NCBI GenBank assembly: GCA_021804705.1
Contig: JAJZHC010000016.1
Location: forward strand, 1-14,691
Direction of reading: 5' to 3'
Source of the DNA: Pseudomonadota bacterium
GTDB taxonomy: Bacteria; Pseudomonadota; Gammaproteobacteria; Burkholderiales; Ferrovaceae
Length of the DNA: 14,691 nt
The notes beneath the pieces are model-generated. The model was not told the origin of the DNA, made no database searches, and saw only the letters and a list, made by a program, of their open reading frames with translations. The position numbers were made by a program, and so were the translations under genes. Shown in pieces: positions 1 through 7,075 of the stretch (position 1 is its first letter; every line of letters begins with the position of its first letter).

Positions 1-1086
1 TGGATGGGACGCATCCCGGGTGGACTGGGCATTGCCAATGTGCTGGCCTGCGCGTTGTTTGCCGCCATGGCAGGTTCGAGCCCGGCCACCTGTTCGGCCA
101 TTGGCAGTGCGGGCATTCCCGAGATGCGCGCGCGCGGTTACTCGCCGGGTTTTGCCGCCGGCATCATCGCCGCCGGGGGTACGCTGGGCATTCTCCTGCC
201 GCCTTCCATCACCATGATCCTGTTTTCCGTGGCGGCCGAGGTCTCGCTGGGTCGCCTGTTTCTCGCTGCCCTGGGTCCCGGGTTGTTGCTGGTGACCCTG
301 TTCTCTCTCTATGCCGCCTGGAATTTCAAGCGCGAATATCGCGCTGCGGTGCAGGTGTACGAATCCGGTGGCGTCCGTTCGGCCTACCTCGACAAAAATG
401 CGCTGAGCTGGCGCGAGAAGATCGCCCTGATCTCGCGCGTGTTGCCCTTCGTGACGCTGCTCACCGGGGTCATGGTGGCGCTCTACGGCGGCTTTGCCAC
501 GCCTTCCGAAACGGCGGGTCTTGGTGGGCTGCTGGCACTGCTGCTGATTGCCATCATTTACGGGGTGTGGCGCCCGCGCCAGCTCTCGCCCATCATCGCC
601 TCCACCCTCAAGGAGTCCACCATGCTGATGTTCATCATCGGCATGTCGCTGCTGTATTCCTATGTGATGAGTTACCTGCAGATCAGCCAGCATGCGGCTG
701 AATGGATCGTCTCGCTGACGCTCTCCAAATGGTTGCTGCTGTCCGCCATCCTGCTGTTCGTGGTGGTGCTGGGATTTTTTCTGCCACCGGTATCCATCAT
801 TCTCATGACCGCCCCCATCATCCTGCCCCCGCTCAAGGCGGCCGGTTTTGACCTCATCTGGTTTGGCGTGTTGATGACCATCGTCATGGAAATGGGGCTC
901 ATCCATCCGCCGGTGGGGCTCAACATTTTCGTGATCCGCAACGTGGCCCCGGATATTCCGCTCAAGGCGGTGGTGTGGGGCGTGCTGCCCTTTGTGCTGT
1001 TGATGATTCTGGCTGTGGTGTTGCTCTCGCTCTTTCCGGGCATTGTCACGGCCTTTCCCGACTGGGCGCTGGGCCCGAAAATTTAG
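1..1086 (+). CDS. TRAP transporter large permease (DctM-like), 5' truncated
   Basis: The reading frame is open from the window edge, so the true start lies upstream; about 361 residues are visible against a usual length near 425, so roughly the first 65 are missing. The protein is very hydrophobic with many membrane segments. It carries the DctM-family block GSSPATCSAIGS near visible residue 25, followed by GGTLGILLPPS, and a C-terminal half with a second Pro-rich re-entrant-like segment (FFLPPVSIILMTAPII) and a HPPVGLN motif. In this family the large subunit is the Na+-driven channel component of a tripartite system that uses a periplasmic binding protein and a small DctQ subunit; those genes would lie upstream, outside the window. 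Only 6 bp separate its stop from mdcA, so it is probably co-transcribed with the malonate genes, and malonate is the likely cargo by context. Family call is strong; substrate is inference. Confidence 0.93.
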   Translation, partial: WMGRIPGGLGIANVLACALFAAMAGSSPATCSAIGSAGIPEMRARGYSPGFAAGIIAAGGTLGILLPPSITMILFSVAAEVSLGRLFLAALGPGLLLVTLFSLYAAWNFKREYRAAVQVYESGGVRSAYLDKNALSWREKIALISRVLPFVTLLTGVMVALYGGFATPSETAGLGGLLALLLIAIIYGVWRPRQLSPIIASTLKESTMLMFIIGMSLLYSYVMSYLQISQHAAEWIVSLTLSKWLLLSAILLFVVVLGFFLPPVSIILMTAPIILPPLKAAGFDLIWFGVLMTIVMEMGLIHPPVGLNIFVIRNVAPDIPLKAVVWGVLPFVLLMILAVVLLSLFPGIVTAFPDWALGPKI

Positions 1087-1092
1087 GACGCC

Positions 1093-2751
1093 ATGAACGC
1101 CCCCCAACCCCATCGTGTCTGGAATCAGGAAGCGCAGCGCCGCCAGGCCCGCCTGCAGCGTAGCGTGCCCTTTGCACGGGGCAAGGCGGTGGCGCCAGCC
1201 GACATGGTATCCCTGCTCGAAGCCCTGCTGGAACCCGGCGACCGCGTGTGCCTCGAGGGCAATAACCAGAAGCAGGCGGACTTCCTCTCAGAGTCGCTGG
1301 CGGCCTGTTCTCCCCAGCGCGTGCATGATCTGCATCTGGTGCAGTCGGTGCTGGCCCTGCCCTCACACATGGAGCTGTTTGAAAAGGGCATTGCGCGGCG
1401 CCTCGATTTTTCCTTTGCGGGCCCCCAGGCGCACCGCCTGGCCAGACTGGTGCAATCGCGCAGCATCGAGATCGGCGCCATCCACACCTACCTGGAACTG
1501 TTCGGCCGCTATTTCATCGACCTGACACCGCAGGTTTGCCTGATCGCGGCGCAGGCGGCTGATGCCGAGGGCAACCTTTATCTGGGCCCCAATACCGAAG
1601 ACACGCCGGTCATTGTGGAGGCCACCGCATTCAAGAGCGGCATCGTCATCGCCCAGGTCAATGAACGCGTCGAACACCTGCCGCGAGTGGATATTCCGGC
1701 GGGCTGGGTGGATTTTTTCGTGGTGGCGCCCAGCCCCAACCACATCGAGCCCCTCTTCACCCGCGATCCGCGCCACATCACCGAAATCCAGGTGCTGATG
1801 GCCATGATGGCCATCAAGGGCATCTATGCCGAATACGGCGTGGAGCGCTTGAACCATGGCATCGGCTTTGACACCGCGGCCATCGAGCTGCTGCTGCCCA
1901 CCTATGGCGCAAGCCTGGGATTGAAGGGCCGGGTGGCGCGCCACTGGGCGCTCAATCCACATCCCACGCTGATTCCTGCCATCGAGGCGGGCTTCGTGGA
2001 ACGGGTGCATTCCTTCGGTTCGGAAGTGGGCATGGAGGCCTACGTGGCCGCGCGCCCCGACGTGTTTTTTACCGGGGCCGACGGCAGCCTGCGCTCCAAT
2101 CGGGCCTTTTGCCAGACCGCGGGGCTGTATGCCTGCGACATGTTCATCGGTTCCACCCTGCAGATGGATCTTGCCGGCAACAGCTCCACCGCAACGCTGG
2201 GGCGCATCACGGGGTTTGGCGGCGCGCCCAACATGGGCTCGGACGCCCGCGGACGGCGCCATGCCAGCCCTGCCTGGCTCAAGGCCGGGCGCGAGCGCAG
2301 CGGAAGCGGCACACAGGTGCGTGGGCAGAAGCTGGTGGTGCAGACCGTAGAGACCTGGCGTGAGCCCCATCACCCCACGTTCGTGGAGCGCCTGGATGCC
2401 TGGCAGCTCATGGAAGACATGGGCATGGACTTGCCCCCCATCATGATCTACGGCGACGACGTCAGCCATGTGGTGACCGAGGAAGGCATTGCCAACCTGT
2501 TGCTGTGCCGTTCGCCCGAAGAACGGGCGCAGGCCATTCGCGGCGTGGCGGGCTACACGCCAGTGGGCCGCGCGCGCGATCAGGTTCTGGTGGAAAACCT
2601 GCGCGATCGCGGCGTCATCCGCCGTCCGGCAGATCTGGGCATAGACGTGCGCGATGCCACGCGTGATCTTCTGGCGGCACGCTCCATCAAGGATCTGGTG
2701 CGCGCCTCAGGCGGTCTGTACCAGCCGCCCAAACAATTCCGCAACTGGTAA
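1093..2751 (+). CDS. mdcA: malonate decarboxylase alpha subunit (acetyl-S-ACP:malonate ACP transferase)
   Basis: A 552-residue protein, the normal length for MdcA. Family-typical blocks include EGNNQKQADFLSESL (about residues 55-69) and a long central CoA-transferase-like region with FGGAPNMGSDARGRRHASPAW. In the malonate decarboxylase cycle MdcA swaps the acetyl group on the carrier protein MdcC for malonate, giving malonyl-S-ACP and free acetate; it acts in the cytoplasm as part of the MdcACDE complex. The ATG at 1093 is preceded by AGGA (1085-1088), which overlaps the stop of the upstream permease gene. mdcC follows after a 24-bp gap. No truncation or frameshift is seen. Citrate lyase alpha is related, but the full set of neighbours (mdcC, D, E, G, B, H) makes the malonate assignment secure. 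Confidence 0.97.
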   Translation: MNAPQPHRVWNQEAQRRQARLQRSVPFARGKAVAPADMVSLLEALLEPGDRVCLEGNNQKQADFLSESLAACSPQRVHDLHLVQSVLALPSHMELFEKGIARRLDFSFAGPQAHRLARLVQSRSIEIGAIHTYLELFGRYFIDLTPQVCLIAAQAADAEGNLYLGPNTEDTPVIVEATAFKSGIVIAQVNERVEHLPRVDIPAGWVDFFVVAPSPNHIEPLFTRDPRHITEIQVLMAMMAIKGIYAEYGVERLNHGIGFDTAAIELLLPTYGASLGLKGRVARHWALNPHPTLIPAIEAGFVERVHSFGSEVGMEAYVAARPDVFFTGADGSLRSNRAFCQTAGLYACDMFIGSTLQMDLAGNSSTATLGRITGFGGAPNMGSDARGRRHASPAWLKAGRERSGSGTQVRGQKLVVQTVETWREPHHPTFVERLDAWQLMEDMGMDLPPIMIYGDDVSHVVTEEGIANLLLCRSPEERAQAIRGVAGYTPVGRARDQVLVENLRDRGVIRRPADLGIDVRDATRDLLAARSIKDLVRASGGLYQPPKQFRNW

Positions 2752-2775
2752 CCGATACGCCTTCAGGTCACTGCC

Positions 2776-3087
2776 ATGGAAACCCTGCACCTCGAACTAC
2801 CCTCGCTTCAGGACGACACGCTCTTCCCCCAGACGCTGTTGCACGGCGTCGTCTCCTCCGGCAACCTGGAAGTGCTGGTGGAACCAGGACCCGATGCGGC
2901 CCGCTGCGTATTCGAAGTGCAGACGGCGGCCCACGGGTTTTCAGAAGTGTGGCAGGCCGTGTTGCGCGACTTCGCCACACGCCATCCCGTGGGGGGCCTC
3001 ACCTTTTCCATACACGACGCAGGGGCCACCCCGGCCGTGGTCAGCCTGCGCCTGGACCAGGCGTACCAAAGCCTGCGCAGTTCATGA
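2776..3087 (+). CDS. mdcC: malonate decarboxylase acyl carrier protein (delta subunit)
   Basis: A 103-residue protein, as expected for MdcC. It carries the SSGNLEVLVEPG block; the serine before Gly-Asn (Ser28) matches the position where the family carries the phosphoribosyl-dephospho-CoA group by a phosphodiester bond. The later segment FSIHDAGATPAVVSLRLDQA is also family-typical. MdcC carries acetyl and malonyl thioesters between MdcA and the MdcD-MdcE decarboxylase. Its prosthetic group is made and attached by the products of the fused mdcG-mdcB gene downstream. The TGA stop at 3085-3087 overlaps the ATG of mdcD (ATGA), so the two are likely translationally coupled. The Shine-Dalgarno sequence before its own ATG is weak (AGG near 2765). 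Confidence 0.94.
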   Translation: METLHLELPSLQDDTLFPQTLLHGVVSSGNLEVLVEPGPDAARCVFEVQTAAHGFSEVWQAVLRDFATRHPVGGLTFSIHDAGATPAVVSLRLDQAYQSLRSS

Positions 3088-3986
3088 TGACGAACCCACC
3101 GCAAAGTTTTCGCGAGGCCTCGGCGCGACTGCGCGTGCAGGGGTTGCTCGATGCCGGCTCCTTTACTGAATGGCTGGGGCCTGCCCGGCGCATCACCAGC
3201 CCGCACCTCGCGGCGCTGGATGCTCCTGTCAGCTTTGATGACGGCGTGGTGGTGGGGCAGGGGCTGCTCGAGGCACAGCCGGTGGTCGTGATCGCGCAGG
3301 AAGGTCTGTTCAACGGCGGCGCCGTGGGTGAAGTGCATGGCGCAAAAATATGTGGTGCCCTGTTGCGCGCAATCGAGATGCGCGCGCGTGCCGTGCTGCT
3401 GTGCGTGGATTCGGGCGGCGTGCGCTTGCACGAGGCCAATGCAGGGCTCATTGCCATTTCGGAAATCATGCGCGCCCTGTTTGCTGTGCAGGCTGCCGGA
3501 ATTCCGGTGATTGCGCTGGTGGGCGGCACCTGCGGCGCCTTTGGCGGCATGGGCATCGTGACGCGCCTGTGCGATGCCCTGCTCATTTCCGAGGAAGGGC
3601 GGCTCGGCCTGTCGGGCCCGGAAGTGATCGAGACGGTGAAGGGTGTGGAGGAGTTTGATTCGCGTGATCGCGCACTGGTGTGGCGGATCACCGGCGGCAA
3701 GATCCGGCGCACGCTGGGAGAGGCCACCATGCTGCTGGACGACGACATCCCCGCGTTTCGTGCCGCCGCCGCAAAAACGATGGGGGACAGACCCCGTCAG
3801 CGGGGTCTGTCCCCAGATGCTCTGCAAACCCTCGAAGCAGCGCAGCGGCGTCTCGAGGCGCGTGCAACCCTTGACCCTGGCATTCGCGACGGACAACAGG
3901 TGTGGCAGCAAATGGGACTGGGCGAGGAAGTCGCCCTGATGGACCCGGCAGAATTCAACCGTTGCCTGGAGGCGCGGGAGCGATGA
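3084..3986 (+). CDS. mdcD: malonate decarboxylase beta subunit (malonyl-ACP decarboxylase)
   Basis: Starting at the ATG overlapping the mdcC stop gives 300 residues; an ATG at 3087 is an equally possible start one codon later. The frame is open further upstream, but that part lies inside mdcC and is not MdcD-like. The protein has a carboxyltransferase/crotonase-type fold with a glycine-rich GGTCGAFGGMG stretch at residues 147-157 and GRLGLSGPEVIE soon after. With MdcE it decarboxylates malonyl-S-MdcC to acetyl-S-MdcC. Residues 234-244 (GDRPRQRGLSP) are encoded entirely by a 33-bp palindromic repeat at 3783-3815, an in-frame insertion-like segment in the C-terminal region between the catalytic core and the final helix. 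Whether the protein stays active with it is not visible here, but the frame is intact. The stop overlaps mdcE by ATGA. Confidence 0.95.
   Translation: MMTNPPQSFREASARLRVQGLLDAGSFTEWLGPARRITSPHLAALDAPVSFDDGVVVGQGLLEAQPVVVIAQEGLFNGGAVGEVHGAKICGALLRAIEMRARAVLLCVDSGGVRLHEANAGLIAISEIMRALFAVQAAGIPVIALVGGTCGAFGGMGIVTRLCDALLISEEGRLGLSGPEVIETVKGVEEFDSRDRALVWRITGGKIRRTLGEATMLLDDDIPAFRAAAAKTMGDRPRQRGLSPDALQTLEAAQRRLEARATLDPGIRDGQQVWQQMGLGEEVALMDPAEFNRCLEARER
3783..3815. repeat. palindromic element, full copy inside mdcD
   Basis: Left arm 3783-3796 and right arm 3801-3814 are perfect 14-bp inverted repeats (GGGGACAGACCCCG) around a TCAG loop. The 33 bases 3783-3815 are exactly 11 codons, so the mdcD frame is kept (GDRPRQRGLSP). 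The 14 bases GGGGTCTGTCCCCA of its right side are identical to those in the copies at 5331-5345 and 13155-13168. Confidence 0.9.
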
Positions 3987-4714
3987 GCATGAACGTGAAC
4001 GTGAGCAAGAAGGCGCTGCTGGATCGCCTGTTCCCTGCAGGCCACGCGGTCAGTGAGGTGGGGCAGGTGCTGTGCGGCTGGGGACAGACCGCTACGGGAC
4101 GGGTTCATGTGATCGGCACCACAGCGCATGCGGCCATCGACACGCGCATTGCGCTCGCTCTGTCCGCTGCCGTGCTGCGGGTCGTCGCCGAAGACGGCAA
4201 CCATCCCCGCCCTATCGTTTTTATTGCCGACACGCAGGGGCAGGCACTGTCGCGGCGCGAAGAACTCCTGGGGCTCAACGGTTATTTTGCCCACCTTGCC
4301 CGCTGCGTCAATCTGGCGCGAAACTCGGGGCACCGGCTGGTAACCCTCATCGATGGCGAGGCCGTCTCTGGCGGCTTCCTGGCCTTCGGGCTGCTGGCGG
4401 ATGTCATTGTGGCCCTGCCCGGCGCCGAGGTGCGCGTGATGGACCTGCGCGCCATGGCGCGCATCACACGCATACCCTACGAGCGCCTCACAGAGCTGGC
4501 TGGCGCCTCTCCCGTGTTTGCACCCGGAGCGGACAATTACTGGCGCATGGGTGGCATTCATGCGCTCTGGACCGGGGCAGAGGACTGGGCGGCGCAATTG
4601 CAGGCGCTGCTGCAGGGCAGCCACGAGGATGATCGGGCACGCCTTGGGGCCGAACGCGGCGGGCGCAAGCTTGCGGCTTCCGTGGCCCAAGAGGTGCTGT
4701 ATGGGCACGGCTAG
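3983..4714 (+). CDS. mdcE: malonate decarboxylase gamma subunit
   Basis: Taking the ATG at 3983, which overlaps the mdcD stop, gives 243 residues. GGAGG lies at 3968-3972, ten bases upstream. A second ATG at 3989 with GGGAG at 3976-3980 is an alternative start. The family-typical blocks are FIADTQGQALSRREELLGLNGY, then DGEAVSGGF (residues 124-132), and VRVMDLRAMARITRIP. MdcE pairs with MdcD to form the malonyl-ACP decarboxylase, a relative of the acetyl-CoA carboxylase carboxyltransferase halves. Bases 4079-4090 (residues 33-36, Trp-Gly-Gln-Thr) match twelve bases of the palindromic element found elsewhere in the window. The 3' end overlaps the mdcG-mdcB fusion by 14 bp, in keeping with coupled translation. 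Confidence 0.94.
   Translation: MSMNVNVSKKALLDRLFPAGHAVSEVGQVLCGWGQTATGRVHVIGTTAHAAIDTRIALALSAAVLRVVAEDGNHPRPIVFIADTQGQALSRREELLGLNGYFAHLARCVNLARNSGHRLVTLIDGEAVSGGFLAFGLLADVIVALPGAEVRVMDLRAMARITRIPYERLTELAGASPVFAPGADNYWRMGGIHALWTGAEDWAAQLQALLQGSHEDDRARLGAERGGRKLAASVAQEVLYGHG
4079..4090 (+). repeat. partial match to the palindromic element inside mdcE
   Basis: TGGGGACAGACC matches the first twelve bases of the element's left side; the remainder (GCTAC) does not and no right arm is seen. It sits at residues 33-36 of MdcE with no sign of added length, so it may be a decayed half copy or chance. Confidence 0.3.
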
Positions 4715-6152
4715 CGCAACATTGCGGCGCCACCATTGGGCCTGGCTTAAACCGGATGCCGTGCGGACAGATGCCGGGGTCAGCGCACCGGATCGTACTT
4801 TTTTACAGGCCTGGGTGGCCAGCGGTCGCCCGCTGGTGGTGGCGCGCAGCCCCGTGCCCGGCGAATTGCGCCTGGGGGTCACCCGTCCCGTGCCGGGGCC
4901 GCGCCAGCGGGTGGGCGTGACGGTGGCTCCGGATGCCGTGTTGCGTGCCATGCCGCCCCTCTCCCTCGCGGCCGTGCAGGCCCACGCGCCGCCCGCCTGG
5001 CAGCCTACCCTGCAGGCCCTGCAGGACTTGAGCCGGCGTCACAGCATCGACATCCGGGTGTATGGGTCGCTTGCCCTGCAATACTTTTCCCCCCAGCCCT
5101 GCCTCAATCCGGACAGTGATCTCGACCTGCTGTTGGACATCGAGGACGAGGCCACCATTGAGCCGTTGCTTCGTGAACTCGAAGCGCTCCAGGCCCGGCA
5201 CCCCGTGCCGCGCATCGACGGCGAAATGCGCATGGGCGAGTGGGACGTGGCCTGGCGCGAACTAGGGGCGCCAGGGCATCGCCCCGGATGGCTCATCGCC
5301 AAGTCGGATCAGGCTGTGGCCCTCAAAAAATGGGGTCTGTCCCCAATGGCTACCATCGCCCGGGCTGCCGTGCGCGCCCTGCACCAGGAACTGCGGCTGC
5401 ATCCCAAGCCGGGGTTGGTGAGCCTGCAGGACAACGGCGCGCATGCTGACATGACCCCCGCGCTCTTTTTTCGCAGCCTGTTTTCCCTGCGTCGTTATTT
5501 TGCTGCGATTGCTGCAGCCGGGCGGGCGGGGGCCGATTTCAAGACATTGCAGGCGCTGGGGCTGGCCGCCGAGGCGCGCATGCTGCGGGCCACCGGTGGC
5601 GTGAACACGCACCGCGGGGCCATCTTCAATCTGGGATTATTGGCAGCAGCAGCAGGGGCCTGCCCTGCAGCAGACGCCGAGACACTTTGCCACACCGTGG
5701 GTGCCCGTTGGGGTGAGGCCATCTTGCACCAGGCTACAGACCTCCCCGCGCACGCAAGCCACGGCGCCTGGGCGGCATCCCGGCACGGCATTCGTGGCGC
5801 GCGCTGGCAGGCCGCACAGGGTTTTCCAGCGTTGCGGCAGCAGGGGCTGCCCGCCTACCGGGCTGCCCTGCGGGATACGGGCGAACCGCATCGTGCGGCG
5901 CTCGCGGCATTCTTTGCCCTCATGGCCCATCTCGACGATTCCAATCTGGTATGGCGTGGCGGCCTTGCGGGACTGCATTTTGCGCAAGCCGAGGCCGCTG
6001 CCTTTCTCGCGCAGGGCGGGGTGCTTCAGGGAGATTGGCAGGCCCAGGCGGAAGGCATTCATCAGCGCATGGTGGCACGCCGCTTGAGCCCCGGGGGCAG
6101 CGCCGACCTTCTGGCAGCGCTGCTGTTGCTGGTGGCGCTGGAGCCCTCGTGA
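4701..6152 (+). CDS. mdcGB: fused MdcG-MdcB: holo-ACP synthase plus triphosphoribosyl-dephospho-CoA synthase
   Basis: An uninterrupted 483-residue protein from ATG 4701, with GAGG at 4691-4694. Residues 1 to about 210 are MdcG-like, the nucleotidyltransferase that attaches the phosphoribosyl-dephospho-CoA group to MdcC; GSL starts at residue 122 and the metal-binding DSDLD has acidic residues 140 and 142. From Met216 the protein is MdcB/CitG-like, making the triphosphoribosyl-dephospho-CoA precursor from dephospho-CoA and ATP: KPGLVS with DNGAHADM at residues 236-251 and TGGVNTHRGAIF from 298. The two are normally separate genes in malonate operons. The joint is WGLSP (residues 211-215), encoded exactly by one arm of a palindromic repeat (5331-5345), directly followed by an in-frame ATG that could be the ancestral mdcB start. 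CitX-CitG fusions in citrate lyase loci are a known parallel. GTGA overlap with mdcH follows. Confidence 0.92.
   Translation: MGTASATLRRHHWAWLKPDAVRTDAGVSAPDRTFLQAWVASGRPLVVARSPVPGELRLGVTRPVPGPRQRVGVTVAPDAVLRAMPPLSLAAVQAHAPPAWQPTLQALQDLSRRHSIDIRVYGSLALQYFSPQPCLNPDSDLDLLLDIEDEATIEPLLRELEALQARHPVPRIDGEMRMGEWDVAWRELGAPGHRPGWLIAKSDQAVALKKWGLSPMATIARAAVRALHQELRLHPKPGLVSLQDNGAHADMTPALFFRSLFSLRRYFAAIAAAGRAGADFKTLQALGLAAEARMLRATGGVNTHRGAIFNLGLLAAAAGACPAADAETLCHTVGARWGEAILHQATDLPAHASHGAWAASRHGIRGARWQAAQGFPALRQQGLPAYRAALRDTGEPHRAALAAFFALMAHLDDSNLVWRGGLAGLHFAQAEAAAFLAQGGVLQGDWQAQAEGIHQRMVARRLSPGGSADLLAALLLLVALEPS
5331..5345. repeat. palindromic element, half copy at the MdcG/MdcB junction
   Basis: TGGGGTCTGTCCCCA is the right side of the element, read as five codons (WGLSP). 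It is preceded by a run of six A and directly followed by ATG 5346, where MdcB-like sequence begins. No left arm is present. Confidence 0.85.
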
Positions 6153-7075
6153 GGCTGATCGTCCTGTTCAGCGGGCAGGGTCTGCAAACCCTGGCGCACC
6201 GCGACGAAATCCTGCGCGAGGGCCCGGCTGAATTACACCGTGCCCTTGACGTGCAACTCCTCCAGGCCGGCACCAGCCTTGCAACCCTGGAGGAGCGCCA
6301 TCTGCACGATAACGCTGTGGCCCAGGTGCTGATCTTCGGGCTGCAGTGGATGCGCTGGAAGGCGCTCATTCCCCATTTACCCCGCCCCGTCCTGCTGGCG
6401 GGCTATTCGGCTGGCGAGACCGCGGCGTATGAAGCCGCCGGAATGTGGCCCGAGGCGCGTGGTGCCTTTCTTGCAGGGGCCCGGGCCCGCCTGATGAGCG
6501 AAGCCAGTGCGCGCCTGGGGGGCCCCGCCGGCATGATGGCGGTGAGCGGTTGCGATGCGGCCTTGCTGGCGCAGCAGTCCTCGGGGCTTGATGTGCATGT
6601 GGCCATCCGCGTGGCTGCACAGCAGGTGTTGCTGGGCGGATTGCGCGCCGATCTCGACACGCTGGCAACGCGCCTTTCTGCCTGCAGCGGCGCGCACCCC
6701 ACGCCACTGGCGGTGCATGTGCCGGCCCATACCCCGCTGCTGCAGTCCGTGCAGCAGCCCTGGCTTGCGCTGTTGCAGGCAGAGCCGGGCGGCGCTCCGC
6801 AAATACCGCTGTTGTGCGGCAGCCGGGCCAGCGTGTTGCGCGCGCGCGACGCGGCGCTCGTGGCGCTGGCCGAACAGGTTTGCATGCCCATCGTCTGGGA
6901 AGACTGCCTCAACATGATCGCCGAGTACCAGCCCGATGTGCTGCTGGAACTGGGACCGGGAGCGGCACTGGCCAAAATGGCGCTCGGTCATGGCCTGACC
7001 TGCCCGGTGCGCGCCGTGGATGAGTTCCGTTCCACGTCGGCCGTGCTGGACTGGATTGCGGGGATGCGTCCATGA
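6149..7075 (+). CDS. mdcH: malonyl-CoA:ACP transacylase of malonate decarboxylase
   Basis: Begins at GTG 6149, which overlaps the TGA of the preceding gene, and gives 308 residues, normal for MdcH; the frame is open upstream but only the part after this GTG resembles the family. It is a FabD-type acyltransferase: FSGQG at residues 7-11, nucleophile motif GYSAGE at 85-90 (Ser87), and a catalytic-type histidine at 194 within VPAHTPLL. A C-terminal LELGPGAALAKM block matches the family. Its role is to load malonyl from malonyl-CoA onto MdcC, priming the enzyme before the acetyl/malonyl cycle runs. FabD itself is unlikely because of the operon context and the divergent GYSAGE motif. The stop overlaps the next gene by ATGA. 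Confidence 0.93.
   Translation: MRLIVLFSGQGLQTLAHRDEILREGPAELHRALDVQLLQAGTSLATLEERHLHDNAVAQVLIFGLQWMRWKALIPHLPRPVLLAGYSAGETAAYEAAGMWPEARGAFLAGARARLMSEASARLGGPAGMMAVSGCDAALLAQQSSGLDVHVAIRVAAQQVLLGGLRADLDTLATRLSACSGAHPTPLAVHVPAHTPLLQSVQQPWLALLQAEPGGAPQIPLLCGSRASVLRARDAALVALAEQVCMPIVWEDCLNMIAEYQPDVLLELGPGAALAKMALGHGLTCPVRAVDEFRSTSAVLDWIAGMRP

Noticed and set aside
1363..2469. Long open frame antisense to mdcA (about 368 codons)
   Set aside because: High GC leaves antisense frames open; the protein has no recognisable family and mdcA on + is unambiguous.
2949..3083. Upstream extension of mdcD to an earlier ATG
   Set aside because: The added residues are out-of-frame mdcC sequence and do not resemble MdcD; the ATGA junction is the natural start.
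4518..4700. Upstream extension of the mdcG-mdcB fusion inside mdcE
   Set aside because: Added sequence is mdcE in another frame, Arg/Cys-rich and not MdcG-like; ATG 4701 has a ribosome site.
2808..4951. Two long open frames antisense to mdcC-mdcD and mdcE-mdcGB
   Set aside because: Both lie wholly opposite well-supported malonate genes, have no recognisable domain, and would need promoters inside the operon.
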